A stretch of DNA of 64,000 bases from a bacterium endosymbiont of Escarpia laminata (GTDB lineage Bacteria; Pseudomonadota; Gammaproteobacteria; Chromatiales; Chromatiaceae): contig QGON01000071.1 of NCBI GenBank assembly GCA_003660235.1, positions 310,001 through 374,000 on the forward strand. Direction: 5' to 3'. The translations under genes were made by a program, and so were the position numbers. Shown here one piece after another: positions 38,047-49,965 of the stretch; position 1 is the stretch's first letter; every line of letters starts with the position of its first letter. The notes below the pieces were generated by a model, which saw only the letters and a list, made by a program, of their open reading frames with translations, was not told the origin of the DNA and did no database searches.

Positions 38047-38604
38047 ATGAGAAAATCAACAATCCGTTCGAGACTGCTGTTTTCCACTCTTCTGTTGTTG
38101 CCATTGGCAGGTTATGCCGAGTCCGCTGAAGAGCGCTGTATCCGGGAGGTTTTCGGCGAATTCTGTCTGGGCGGAAGCATGAACAACCAGCTTACAAAGC
38201 GGGCTGTTCAGAGAGAGCCGCAGCAGCGGGGTGAGCGATCCGGGGTGATCTATTCCGTGGATAGAGACAAGATCTATGTCATGGCGTTCAAGGGGACGAT
38301 TTACAAGGTGCTGCGTACTTATGAACCGGCCACCCAAGTCGCTTTCAAAGATTTTAAGCGTCGTTTACAGGGAAAATACGGCAAATCAGTAGACCAGAGC
38401 CAATATCCCACCTACGTTCGCAGCACTGCGGGAAAGATTGGTGCAATACGTCGTGGTGAGGCAACTGCACTCCATGTCTGGCAGTTGGGGGGGGAACCCT
38501 GGCGAATAGAATTAGGCTGGACGCGAAAGCTGGGGATATCTATCGCTTATCTCATCAATAGTCTGGACTTGCAGCAGCAGATGGAGGCGGACAAAGGGCT
38601 GTAA
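38047..38604 (+). CDS. Hypothetical secreted protein
   Basis: Family not recognised; 185 residues. The N-terminus is a clear signal peptide (basic MRKSTIRSR, hydrophobic LLFSTLLLLPLA, cleavage near GYA|ESA). The mature part has two Cys (residues near 31 and 39, ERCIREVFGEFCLGG) likely to form a disulfide, then a mixed alpha/beta body with GVIYSVDRDKIYVMAFKGT and ELGWTRKLGISIAYLI. Upstream AAGGCGGG fits a ribosome-binding site. It is divergent from the HD-GYP gene and convergent with mtaB. It is likely periplasmic; nothing in the context fixes its role. Confidence 0.75.
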   Translation: MRKSTIRSRLLFSTLLLLPLAGYAESAEERCIREVFGEFCLGGSMNNQLTKRAVQREPQQRGERSGVIYSVDRDKIYVMAFKGTIYKVLRTYEPATQVAFKDFKRRLQGKYGKSVDQSQYPTYVRSTAGKIGAIRRGEATALHVWQLGGEPWRIELGWTRKLGISIAYLINSLDLQQQMEADKGL

Positions 38605-38658
38605 AGTAACCCGGACTATGCTGAATAAATACTAAAATTTATCTGATTACCCCGAACC

Positions 38659-39939
38659 CTATGGCTGGACCCATTCACCGGCCAGCCGGTGGTCGGTATC
38701 GGTTAATCCTTTGATGCGGATGTCGATAATCTGATTCTTCAGTGGCGCTTCAGCAGACGCATCTATAGCCACCCTCAGGTAGTTCGGCGTGTATCCTCCC
38801 CAGCCATTTTCCCCACTACCCTCAACCAGCACCGGCAGGGTACGCCCGACATAGGTCTCCAGAGTTTGCCGTTTCATCTCTTCTCCCAGCCGATGCAGGG
38901 CATCACTGCGGATGCGCTTGATATCCCGGCTGACGGGATCGGTGAGTTGGGCCGCCTTGGTGCCGCTGCGTGGCGAGTAGGCGAAGATGTGCAGGTGACC
39001 GAAGCCGATCCGCTGCACGTAGTCCAGTGTTTGCTGCCACTCTATGTCGGTTTCACCGGGAAAGCCGACGATGATATCGGTGGTAATGTTCAGATCCTCC
39101 ACCTTGCTGCGGGCCAGTTCCACCAGCAGGGCATACTCATCGGTTTTGCAGCGGCGGGCCATGCGGCGCAATACACTGTCGGAGCCACTCTGCAGTGGCA
39201 GATGCAGATGCGGCATCAAACGGGGATCGGTGAACAGATCCCAGAAGCTTTCCGGCAGGTCCCAGGGCTCGACCGAGCCGATGCGCAGGCGGGGAATATC
39301 GGTTTCCGCCAGTATTTGGCGTATCAGGCTGGATAGGTCGGAGTCCCTGTCGCTGCCATAACCCCCGATATGGACCCCTGCCAGGACTGTCTCCTGAATG
39401 CCGTCATCATGCAGTTGGTTGATCTCATCGATGATCTCCACTTGCGGACGGCTGCGCTCTTCTCCTCTGGCCTGAGTCACGATGCAGAAGGTGCAGCGAT
39501 AACGGCAGCCATCCTGTACCTTGATGAAGGCTCGCTGGCGGCCCCTGGCCAGCAGCCCGGTTGCCGCCGGCTCGGTGGCGTTCTCCGGCATTACGTTCAG
39601 GTCCAGTTCCCGGTCGACAATCTCAACCAGTCGTTCCTTGTCCTGGTTGCCGATAACCAGATCAACACCCTCTACCTGGGCCGTGGCAGTGGGGTCCAGA
39701 GAGGCGTAACAGCCGCTGACTACCAACTTGGCGTTTGGATTGGCTCTATTGGCGCGGTTGAGTAGCTTGCGTGATTTCCGTACGGCTTCTTCAGTGACTG
39801 CACAGGTGTTCACTACCAACAGCTCCGCCTGTTCCGGATTGCTGGTCAACTGATGACCCAAGTCGACGAAGTCGCGTCTCCAGGTTTCCAGTTCCGCTTC
39901 ATTGAGGCGGCAGCCGAGGGTTTTCAGGTGGATTCTCAT
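38659..39939 (-). CDS. mtaB: tRNA (t6A37) methylthiotransferase MtaB
   Basis: Radical-SAM enzyme that makes ms2t6A at position 37 of tRNAs reading ANN codons. From the chosen ATG it has 426 residues: an N-terminal MTTase domain with conserved Cys (LGCRLNEAE, NTCAVTE, SGCYAS), the radical-SAM cluster CRYRCTFC, and a C-terminal TRAM domain. The upstream open frame adds 25 residues unlike the family, so the internal ATG (MRIHLKTLGC) is preferred. Confidence 0.93.
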   Translation of the reverse strand: MRIHLKTLGCRLNEAELETWRRDFVDLGHQLTSNPEQAELLVVNTCAVTEEAVRKSRKLLNRANRANPNAKLVVSGCYASLDPTATAQVEGVDLVIGNQDKERLVEIVDRELDLNVMPENATEPAATGLLARGRQRAFIKVQDGCRYRCTFCIVTQARGEERSRPQVEIIDEINQLHDDGIQETVLAGVHIGGYGSDRDSDLSSLIRQILAETDIPRLRIGSVEPWDLPESFWDLFTDPRLMPHLHLPLQSGSDSVLRRMARRCKTDEYALLVELARSKVEDLNITTDIIVGFPGETDIEWQQTLDYVQRIGFGHLHIFAYSPRSGTKAAQLTDPVSRDIKRIRSDALHRLGEEMKRQTLETYVGRTLPVLVEGSGENGWGGYTPNYLRVAIDASAEAPLKNQIIDIRIKGLTDTDHRLAGEWVQP

Positions 39940-40014
39940 AGGACAGTTGGATGTTGAAAAGGGATGGGAAAGGTATATCGAGTGGTCGCTGGTTGCAAAT
40001 CCAGGTGCCGACAT

Positions 40015-40254
40015 CTTCTGTCATGGGGGGGTGTCGCTGTTTTTCGGCTAACCTACGAGAGCATTAGGGATTTTTCGCATGTCCGACTAAAGAAGTGGGT
40101 GAATGGGCCGATGAGAGTGATGGAAGGGAGCGCAGTAAACACAGAGATTCCCATCGATTCTTGCGGTTATTTGGATTTGGCAGTGCTTTTTCCCGGCCGC
40201 AACTATTGTCCGGCAGGTTTTTACCAAAAAACGAATATGAAACAGTTTTTGTAA
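40015..40254. other. Unassigned left flank of the mobile remnant
   Basis: Between mtaB and the IS66 remnant. A 96-codon plus-strand frame begins at 39964 inside the mtaB leader, but its product looks like no known family and has no good ribosome-binding site. This stretch may be the non-coding end of the IS66 element or flanking DNA. I could not identify a terminal inverted repeat or target duplication by eye. Confidence 0.4.
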
Positions 40255-41202
40255 CTACTCAGCGTCCATAGTCACCGATTCCACTGCAAGGGAGCAATAA
40301 TCAGGTAGCTGTCTGTCAAACACAAGTCGCATAGCCATGGCGGCGCTGACCCCCTGCTTCCGGCACGTCGATAGATAACCTCGTACCCGACAAAATCCCT
40401 TGGCGCCCTCCATGCTCCGAAAACATCCTGAGATTTTCTGATGCACCTTGGTCATGCGAATATCGTTTTCACCCCGGTTATTGGTAAACGGCACTTCACG
40501 TTCGACCATAAAGCGCAACACATCGGCCTCATAATCGATCAACCGTTCCAGCAGATTCCGCGCCTTGCTGCGTTTGAGCCTGCCGCGTTTTTTCTTTCCC
40601 GGCGGTCTTTCCTGCGCTGGACACGCCTTTTGCGCTGCCGCCAGCAAGGTTCGGTATTTTTGCCGGTAGTATTCTGATTGTTCCTGATCAAGTACGCCGC
40701 CCTGTTCATTCACCGCCTGATTGATCACCTTGAGCAGTTTCTCCATTTCCCGCGCCCAAACCTGACCATCCTGCTCCCAAGCACGCGTCAACTCCCGCAG
40801 GTGGTGTGCGTTGCACAGGGCGTGCGTAAAACCAAATTGGTAATAGGGCTTCCAGTGATCATGGCATAAAACGCCCTTGAAACGAGGCAGGATGCCCGCT
40901 GCGATCATCGCTTCCGTGCCACGCTTGGCATGCGGATAATAGTGGGTCCAGCCGCCACTGGATGTGCAATGCAGCCAATGGCGTTTGCCATTGATATTGA
41001 TGCCCGTTTCATCGGCATGCGCTACGTCAGCCTGAGCCAATCGGTCTTTGGCGATTTGTTCAAACCGCTCCAGCTGCAGATACGCCTGCCGATTAAAGTT
41101 GATCAGTGAACCTTCACTCAAGGGGATAGCCAGTTGATCGGCAAAGTATTGCTGGACACGTTTGTAGGGCAACAGTTGATACTGGGAGAGATAGACCGGA
41201 CA
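40255..41202 (-). pseudogene. tnpC: IS66-family transposase TnpC, 5'-truncated
   Basis: C-terminal two-thirds of an IS66 TnpC transposase. The homology begins around VYLSQYQLLPYKRV, where the reading frame abuts the integrase remnant, and runs through AHADETGI, CHDHWKPYYQ, ALCNAHHLREL and NNRGENDIR to a normal C-terminal end. Full TnpC is around 480-530 residues; about 310 remain. The N-terminal zinc-finger/HTH part and the accessory tnpA and tnpB genes are absent. Part of the DDE motif set remains, but the protein is not expected to move the element. Confidence 0.88.
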
Positions 41203-41204
41203 CC

Positions 41205-41905
41205 TGCAATACGGATGCTGCCAGAAACCAAGCGCCGAATTCGATGGTTAACCAGAGAGGAAGCAGACAAGTTGCTGCTGGTGTTACCCGATCATCTGGA
41301 GGCCATGACCCGGTTTGCATTGGCGACGGGGCTTAGGGAAGCCAACATCACAGGGCTGGAGTGGTCTCAGGTTGATCTTCAGCGGCGAGTGGCCTGGATT
41401 CATGCGGATCAAGCCAAAGCCAGGAAATCTATCGGTGTGCCCTTAAATGCAGATGCCATGGTGGTACTGCGTCAACAGCAAGGTAAACACTCCAGGAGAG
41501 TGTTTACCTACTTGGGCAAACCGGTATCCAAGGCAGGTAGCACCGCATGGAGAAAGGCGCTGGATCGTGCTGGGATCAGGAAGTACGTAGAGAAGGATAA
41601 ACGGACGAAGGGTTCACCCTATCCTCATCATGAAGATAAGGATTATCTCTTTACAGGCTTCCGCTGGCATGACCTCAGGCACACTTGGGCTTCATGGCAT
41701 ATTCAGGCAGGAACGCCGATCCATGTACTTCAAGAACTGGGGGGGTTGGAGCGATATTCGGATGGTTCAGAAGTATGCCCATCTTGCTCCTGAGCATTTG
41801 GCTCAATATGCCGATCTTTTGTCGACACCAAGAGTAGTGGAATCTAATTCCGGCACATTATCCGGCACACCCGGAGGAGGAAACAAAAAAGCAGCTACCG
41901 GCTAG
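41205..41905 (+). pseudogene. Tyrosine integrase, N-terminally truncated and frameshifted
   Basis: Remnant of a phage/island-type tyrosine recombinase. Homology starts near IRMLPETKRRIRWLT, runs through LATGLREANI (catalytic Arg) and HDLRHTWASWHI (HxxR), and then breaks: after a run of seven G's (41739-41745) one extra T puts the last part (WSDIRMVQKYAHLAPEHL, carrying the catalytic Tyr) in another frame. The N-terminal DNA-binding arm is lost at the junction with the IS66 remnant near 41200. It ends 31 bases from tRNA-Arg, a common integration site. Confidence 0.87.
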
Positions 41906-41936
41906 AGCGATAACTGCTTGTTTTTACTTTCATTTA

Positions 41937-42013
41937 TGGCGCGCCCGGAAGGATTCGAACCTCCGACCACCTGGTTCGTAGCCAGGTACTCTATCCAGCT
42001 GAGCTACGGGCGC
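41937..42013 (-). tRNA. tRNA-Arg (anticodon ACG)
   Basis: Complete minus-strand cloverleaf, 77 nt with CCA encoded. Acceptor GCGCCCG pairs with CGGGCGC. The anticodon loop is CTACGAA, giving ACG (read as ICG), and the T-loop is GTTCGAATC. Its 3' end faces the decayed integrase, and csrA-tRNA-Ser-tRNA-Arg order matches E. coli. Confidence 0.96.
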
Positions 42014-42095
42014 GTAGCTTTTTGGAGCGCGAATTCTGCTGAATTCGCGCTCTTTTGTCAACACAAAACCGACTTTTCAGTCAGCATTGGCTATA

Positions 42096-42188
42096 TGGCG
42101 GAGAGAGAGGGATTTGAACCCTCGATGGAGCTATAAACCCCATACTCCCTTAGCAGGGGAGCGCCTTCAGCCGCTCGGCCATCTCTCC
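42096..42188 (-). tRNA. tRNA-Ser (anticodon GCT)
   Basis: Complete minus-strand tRNA, 93 nt with CCA encoded. It has the long class II variable arm. Acceptor GGAGAGA pairs with TCTCTCC; the anticodon loop is CTGCTAA, giving GCT. It lies between csrA and tRNA-Arg, the same neighbourhood as E. coli serV. Confidence 0.96.
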
Positions 42189-42330
42189 AAATTCCGTGCG
42201 CTTGTTCAGAGCTCTGCAGACTATACTAAGGGTGCACGCTGTTTGGGACTATCGTCCCTCCCTTCGGGTCAGTGCCATTTAGGCATCCCGCAAAACCGAA
42301 AAGGATTGTACCGATTTCTCTTCCTACAAA

Positions 42331-42366
42331 CAAAAAAAACTTCGGCAAACGCCGAAGTTTTTTTGT
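42331..42366. terminator. Bidirectional terminator downstream of csrA
   Basis: Nine-base stem (AACTTCGGC with GCCGAAGTT, loop AAAC) flanked by A8 on the left and T7 on the right. It can end csrA transcription on the minus strand before the tRNA genes. Confidence 0.88.
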
Positions 42367-42399
42367 GCAGTGTTAAAACCGCCCCGCGAACCAGCTTTA

Positions 42400-42591
42400 C
42401 TACTCTGCAGTACCCTGCTGTTCAGCCTGCTCGCGTTTGATCCGTTCGTAAATCTCTTCTCGATGCACAGTCACATCACGCGGAGCATTTACACCAATAC
42501 GAACCTGGTTACCTTTTACACCCAACACGGTAACCGTTACTTCATCGCCAATCATAAGAGTTTCGCCGACACGGCGAGTCAAGATCAACAT
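42400..42591 (-). CDS. csrA: Carbon storage regulator CsrA/RsmA
   Basis: Small RNA-binding dimer that blocks or modulates translation of many mRNAs, including glycogen genes. It has 63 residues: [16 protein letters not shown] start, the RNA-binding Arg44 in [10 protein letters not shown], and the usual C-terminal tail. It lies between lysC and tRNA-Ser/tRNA-Arg, as in E. coli, and is transcribed away from lysC with a 196-base gap. Its likely targets in this window include glgC. Confidence 0.97.
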   Translation of the reverse strand: MLILTRRVGETLMIGDEVTVTVLGVKGNQVRIGVNAPRDVTVHREEIYERIKREQAEQQGTAE

Positions 42592-42787
42592 AATCCAATC
42601 TCCCTGTTTTCCGTCTTACCTGCTGTCAGACATAAACTAAGTGTGTCCGAAACTGCCGACAGCGTTTACCAACCAAGCCAGCGACTATGCTGTAACTGGC
42701 ACGCCTATACTAACAATAGGTTGGACCAGAAAAAAGTCCAATAGATCCTTATAGTTGGAGATCCATATGGTTTTAGGAATATAGTGA

Positions 42788-44017
42788 TTATGCCACGTCC
42801 TCAGACTCCAAACCGAATGCCTCATGCAGAGTTCTTACCCCAAGTTCGAGGTATTTCTCATCTATTACAACTGAAATCTTGATTTCGGATGTAGAGATCA
42901 TCCGTATGTTGATACCCTCTTTAGCCAGTGCTTCAAACATCTCACTGGCAATACCTGCGTGAGACCGCATGCCCACACCAACCAATGAAATCTTGACCAC
43001 GGAGTCATCGTTCAACACATCCTGTGCCTGCAAGGACTCAGCTACCCCCTGCAGGATCTCTTTGGCCTGGATGAAATCATTTCGGTGGACCGTGAATGTG
43101 AAATCAGTTGTCGCTTCATCCGCAGCAATATTCTGCACGATCATATCGACTTCTATGTTGGCATCTGCAATCGGACCCAGTATCTTGTGGGCCACACCAG
43201 GTTGGTCGGGCACACCCAGAACCGTCAGTTTTGCCTCGTCACGATTAAACGCAATACCGGAGATCTTTGCCGCTTCCACGTTATCTTCCTCAAAGGTTAT
43301 CAGGGTGCCTTCGCCCTCTTCAAAGCTGGAAAGGACCCGCAGGGGTACATTGTATTTGCCCGCAAATTCAACCGCACGGATCTGCAGTACCTTCGATCCC
43401 AGACTGGCCATCTCCAGCATCTCTTCGAAAGTAATACGTTCCAGCCGGCGGGCTTTAGGCTCGACCCTTGGATCAGTCGTATAGACGCCGTCAACATCGG
43501 TGTAGATCTGGCACTCATCCGCCTTAAGTGCAGCAGCCATCGCAACTGCAGTGGTGTCGGATCCACCACGACCCAGCGTCGTGATATTGCCTCGATCGTC
43601 CACGCCCTGAAATCCGGCAATCACGACCACAAGACCGGCATCAAGATCCGCTTTCACACGGGCGCTATCGATATCCTTGATCCGTGCCTTGCTGTGTGCG
43701 TTGTCCGTAAGGATTTGAACCTGACCGCCGGTATAGGATCGGGCCTGGCAACCCACCTTTTGCAGTGCCATGCAGAGCAGTGCAATGGTCACCTGCTCAC
43801 CCGTAGAGACAAGCACATCCATCTCACGGGGGGAGGGAGCTTCCTCGATCTCGTCTGCCAAACCAATCAGGCGATTGGTTTCTCCAGACATTGCAGAGAC
43901 CACAACCACAATCTGATCACCGCGTTCTGCCTTGGCCTTGATCTTTCCGGCTACTGCCTGGATTCTTTCGATCGTACCGACAGAGGTACCGCCATATTTC
44001 TGGACAATCAGCGCCAT
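42788..44017 (-). CDS. lysC: Aspartate kinase
   Basis: Phosphorylates aspartate at the head of the lysine, threonine and methionine pathways. It has 409 residues: kinase domain with KYGGTSVG at the start, and two ACT regulatory domains in the C-terminal part (FTVHRNDFIQAKEIL, GMRSHAGIASEMFEAL). This is the short monofunctional form with one kinase and two ACT units. It sits between alaS and csrA, an arrangement common in gammaproteobacteria without the E. coli lysC location. No lysine riboswitch is visible in the 102-base upstream spacer. Confidence 0.96.
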   Translation of the reverse strand: MALIVQKYGGTSVGTIERIQAVAGKIKAKAERGDQIVVVVSAMSGETNRLIGLADEIEEAPSPREMDVLVSTGEQVTIALLCMALQKVGCQARSYTGGQVQILTDNAHSKARIKDIDSARVKADLDAGLVVVIAGFQGVDDRGNITTLGRGGSDTTAVAMAAALKADECQIYTDVDGVYTTDPRVEPKARRLERITFEEMLEMASLGSKVLQIRAVEFAGKYNVPLRVLSSFEEGEGTLITFEEDNVEAAKISGIAFNRDEAKLTVLGVPDQPGVAHKILGPIADANIEVDMIVQNIAADEATTDFTFTVHRNDFIQAKEILQGVAESLQAQDVLNDDSVVKISLVGVGMRSHAGIASEMFEALAKEGINIRMISTSEIKISVVIDEKYLELGVRTLHEAFGLESEDVA

Positions 44018-44119
44018 ATCTAAACAGTATACTTGGTGGAGTTGGCGTTACGGGTGGTACCCGCAACAAGAAAGGGCGTAATTAAACACGAAAATCACGT
44101 GGGTGAAAACCCACAGAAA

Positions 44120-47082
<2,963 letters not shown>

Positions 47083-47538
47083 TCACTCAAAATCAAACAG
47101 GAACTGCCGAATCAACTCGCCCGGAAAGCCCCGATATTCCAGGAAGCGTGCACGCCGTGACAGCTCCTTTCGATCCTGAGACAGCTCGGAACCGTATTTG
47201 CGGTCACGCACCGACTTCAGCAGCTCCCACCACTCGCCGGAATAAATCTCCAGAAAGTTGGCGATCATCGCGTTATCAATGCCCCGCTCCCGTAGCTCAC
47301 GACGAATGCGCACCGGACCACTTCCACGACCAACCCGCCACTCGATATAGGACTCGGTAAAGCGGGCGTCACTCAACAACCCCGTACGTTCCAGATCGTC
47401 GAGCACCGCTTCGACATCATCGCTGTCGAAGCCACGTCCATACAGTTTATTATGCAACTGTCGGCGGGAGTGCTCCCGTGCAGTCAGCAGACGAACCGCT
47501 ACTACCTCTGCCTCATCCCTGCCCGAAAGGCCGTTCAG
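47083..47538 (-). CDS. recX: RecA regulatory protein RecX
   Basis: Inhibitor and modulator of RecA. The visible C-terminal body fits RecX ([35 protein letters not shown]). The first usual start codon in frame is a TTG at 47457, which would cut the first helix. The frame stays open further upstream, giving [19 protein letters not shown], which aligns with the RecX N-terminus. The only candidate start there is CTG at 47538-47536, sharing CTGA with the recA stop and preceded by GAGG at 7 bases. I annotate the CTG start; 151 residues result. The choice is inferred. Confidence 0.8.
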   Translation of the reverse strand: MNGLSGRDEAEVVAVRLLTAREHSRRQLHNKLYGRGFDSDDVEAVLDDLERTGLLSDARFTESYIEWRVGRGSGPVRIRRELRERGIDNAMIANFLEIYSGEWWELLKSVRDRKYGSELSQDRKELSRRARFLEYRGFPGELIRQFLFDFE

Positions 47539-48569
47539 GCTTCGGCCTCAATCGCTTCCTTTTCCACCGCCTCATCCGGCTGTGGCAGCAGTTCGCTACG
47601 GATACGCCCCTCAATGTGCTCGGCGATATCCGGATTGTCTTTCAGGAACTTCCGCACATTCTCCTTGCCCTGACCAATACGGTCGCCGTTATAGCTGTAC
47701 CATGCCCCCGCCTTGTCAATGATGTTCTGCTTGACCCCCAGATCGATGAGTTCCCCTTCACGGGAGATACCTTCACCATAGAGGATCTCGAAGTGTGCCA
47801 GTTTGAAGGGGGGCGCCACCTTATTCTTCACCACCTTGACCTTAGTGTCGTTGCCGACTACCTCGTCTCCCTTCTTGATGGCGCCGATGCGGCGGATATC
47901 GAGACGTACCGAGGCGTAGAATTTAAGGGCATTGCCACCAGTAGTGGTCTCCGGGCTCCCAAACATGACACCAATCTTCATGCGGATCTGATTGATGAAA
48001 ACCACCAGGCAGTTGGTACGCTTGATATTAGCGGTCAGCTTTCGCAGAGCCTGGGACATCAAACGGGCCTGCAGACCGACGTGGATATCACCCATCTCAC
48101 CTTCGATCTCCGCCTTCGGGGTCAAAGCAGCCACCGAGTCTATCACCACCATATCGACGGCACCGGACCGCACCAACATATCGGTGATCTCCAACGCCTG
48201 CTCGCCAGTGTCGGGCTGGGAGACCAGAAGTTCGTCCACATTGACGCCCAGTTTTTCCGCATAGGCCGGATCGAGGGCGTGCTCGGCGTCAATAAAGGCG
48301 CAGGTCCCGCCCTGTTTCTGGGCCTCCGCCACCACATGCAAGGTCAGAGTGGTCTTACCGGAGGATTCCGGGCCGTAGATCTCGACCACTCGCCCCTTGG
48401 GCAGCCCACCCACGCCCAGTGCGATATCCAGATTGATCGAACCTGTGGAGATCACACCGATGTCGCGAACAGCGCTGGTATCCCCCATACGCATGACGGC
48501 CCCTTTGCCAAATTGTTTCTCGATCTGCCCCAGGGCTGCGCTGAGCGCTTTTGTGCGATTGTCGTCCAT
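47535..48569 (-). CDS. recA: Recombinase RecA
   Basis: Central recombinase and SOS co-protease. It has 344 residues: Walker [14 protein letters not shown] (about residues 67-80), Walker [12 protein letters not shown], and the acidic C-tail [12 protein letters not shown]. The ATG follows AGAGG at about 9 bases. A near-perfect LexA box lies 34 bases upstream. It is coupled to recX. Confidence 0.98.
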   Translation of the reverse strand: MDDNRTKALSAALGQIEKQFGKGAVMRMGDTSAVRDIGVISTGSINLDIALGVGGLPKGRVVEIYGPESSGKTTLTLHVVAEAQKQGGTCAFIDAEHALDPAYAEKLGVNVDELLVSQPDTGEQALEITDMLVRSGAVDMVVIDSVAALTPKAEIEGEMGDIHVGLQARLMSQALRKLTANIKRTNCLVVFINQIRMKIGVMFGSPETTTGGNALKFYASVRLDIRRIGAIKKGDEVVGNDTKVKVVKNKVAPPFKLAHFEILYGEGISREGELIDLGVKQNIIDKAGAWYSYNGDRIGQGKENVRKFLKDNPDIAEHIEGRIRSELLPQPDEAVEKEAIEAEA

Positions 48570-48602
48570 CCGGATTAACCTCTGTCTGTGTTGTTCTGTC
48601 GA

Positions 48603-48622
48603 TACTGTACATTCATACAGTA
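48603..48622 (-). promoter_or_regulatory. LexA box (SOS operator) of recA
   Basis: TACTGTACATTCATACAGTA matches the E. coli-type LexA consensus TACTGTATATATATACAGTA at almost all positions, with perfect outer arms. It stands 34 bases upstream of the recA ATG, so recA-recX are probably SOS-induced. Confidence 0.93.
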
Positions 48623-48709
48623 GTTTTTGGAAGTGGAAATTATCACATAGGCGGGGGCTCAAATCATGAGTCCGTGAAATCGGTGCTTGCTTATGGAACC
48701 TACCGAATT

Positions 48710-49237
48710 TTACGTTCCCATCGGCCAGCGCCCGATAATCCGGTAACGGGATGGCGTATCGAGCCCATTGCCGGATGCCGCCAGCACAAACTCCCACGCC
48801 TTCCACTTAATGGGCGGCTCAAGCAGCAGGCCGGACTCGCCACTACGCATCTTGCGCAGCAGGGTAATGTGAGGCTTGAAGGGTCGCCGCTCAGGTTCAA
48901 AACCACAGGTTTGTAATCCCTGCTTGAGTTCAGCAACCAGGCCATTCAGCGCATCCGGCAGCGTTTCAGGTCCACACCAGAGAATTCGCGGTCGGGACCA
49001 ATGCCCCACTCGATTCAGCGTCAGGGAGAAGGGCTCAGCATCGATCGCATCCGCCACCGATTTTACACAGGACAGCTGCTGTTCCGTCACTTTCCCCAAA
49101 AAGACCAGGGTCATATGCAGGTCGTCAGGGTGGTGCTGCCGCCCTCCCCCTTTACCCAACTGACGGCCGACCCGAGCCAACCGGTTCCGCACCTTTCGAT
49201 CCGGCCAAAGTCCAAAAAAGAGTCGCTGATCAGCCAT
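48710..49237 (-). CDS. thpR: RNA 2',3'-cyclic phosphodiesterase
   Basis: LigT/2H phosphoesterase that opens RNA 2',3'-cyclic phosphates. It has 175 residues from the ATG opening [12 protein letters not shown]. Both HxT motifs are present (HMTLVFLG and HITLLRKM). The start overlaps the pncC end by 8 bases. Its RNA substrate in vivo is unknown. Confidence 0.92.
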   Translation of the reverse strand: MADQRLFFGLWPDRKVRNRLARVGRQLGKGGGRQHHPDDLHMTLVFLGKVTEQQLSCVKSVADAIDAEPFSLTLNRVGHWSRPRILWCGPETLPDALNGLVAELKQGLQTCGFEPERRPFKPHITLLRKMRSGESGLLLEPPIKWKAWEFVLAASGNGLDTPSRYRIIGRWPMGT

Positions 49238-49736
49238 CCGCCGCAAGTATCTCGAGCAACTGTTCAAGGGCATAAAACACCGATTGGAGACGCACCGCCT
49301 CCCGATCTCCAGAAAAGTGTTCGCGCCTCACAACCGGCTCCTGCGAACGTAGTTGCCAGGAGAAACAGACGGTGCCTACAGACTTTTCTGCGGACCCGCC
49401 GCCCGGTCCCGCAATGCCGCTGACGGCAATCGCAACGTCCGCGCTGCTATGGGCAAGCGCCCCATTCGTCATGGCGGCAACGACCTGCTCACTCACAGCA
49501 CCCCACTGCTCGATGCTGGCAGCATTGACGCCAAGCATCTCCTGCTTGGCCGTATTGCTGTAGGTAACAAAACCCCGGTCGAACCAGGCACTGCTGCCCG
49601 GAATATCGGTCAGCGTCTTCGCCACCCAGCCTCCAGTGCAAGATTCTGCCAGAACCAGGGTTAAACCGTGCTGCTGCAGGCGCTTGCCAACACCACTGGC
49701 AAGTGAGACCAGTTTCAGATCGCTCTCAGAAGTCAT
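49230..49736 (-). CDS. pncC: Nicotinamide-nucleotide amidohydrolase PncC (CinA C-terminal type)
   Basis: Converts NMN to nicotinate mononucleotide for NAD recycling. It has 168 residues with the AESCTGGWVAKTLTDIPGSSAWF motif typical of the CinA C-terminal domain and the GIAGPGGGSAEKSVGTV segment. The chosen Met opens MTSESDLKLV, matching E. coli PncC; the open frame adds 10 residues upstream (GTG/ATG at 49766/49763) with no better RBS. It lies next to thpR and recA, the usual cinA-recA neighbourhood. Confidence 0.93.
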   Translation of the reverse strand: MTSESDLKLVSLASGVGKRLQQHGLTLVLAESCTGGWVAKTLTDIPGSSAWFDRGFVTYSNTAKQEMLGVNAASIEQWGAVSEQVVAAMTNGALAHSSADVAIAVSGIAGPGGGSAEKSVGTVCFSWQLRSQEPVVRREHFSGDREAVRLQSVFYALEQLLEILAADG

Positions 49737-49965
49737 TTTTTTCTGCCAGTTCAGCCGTCGCATCACAACAGCACAGATATCGTAACCTGCTTGGAGCAGA
49801 TGCGTCGAAAAAGGAGTGCCGCAGGATATTCGATTGCCGGTAATAGTAAACTATACGCTTACTATAGTGGCGAAATGACGAATTCTGGACCGCGAAAGGC
49901 GCAGACAACAATATGGCTCATCTCCAGGCATCACTCGCTTTTCCTATCCAGACGAGTATCAACCC

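Noticed and set aside
39964-40254. A 96-codon plus-strand frame left of the IS66 remnant
   Set aside because: Starts within the mtaB leader, no SD, no recognisable motif, likely chance or element end.
44018-44119. Lysine riboswitch upstream of lysC
   Set aside because: The spacer is only 102 bases and shows no aptamer-like multi-helix fold.
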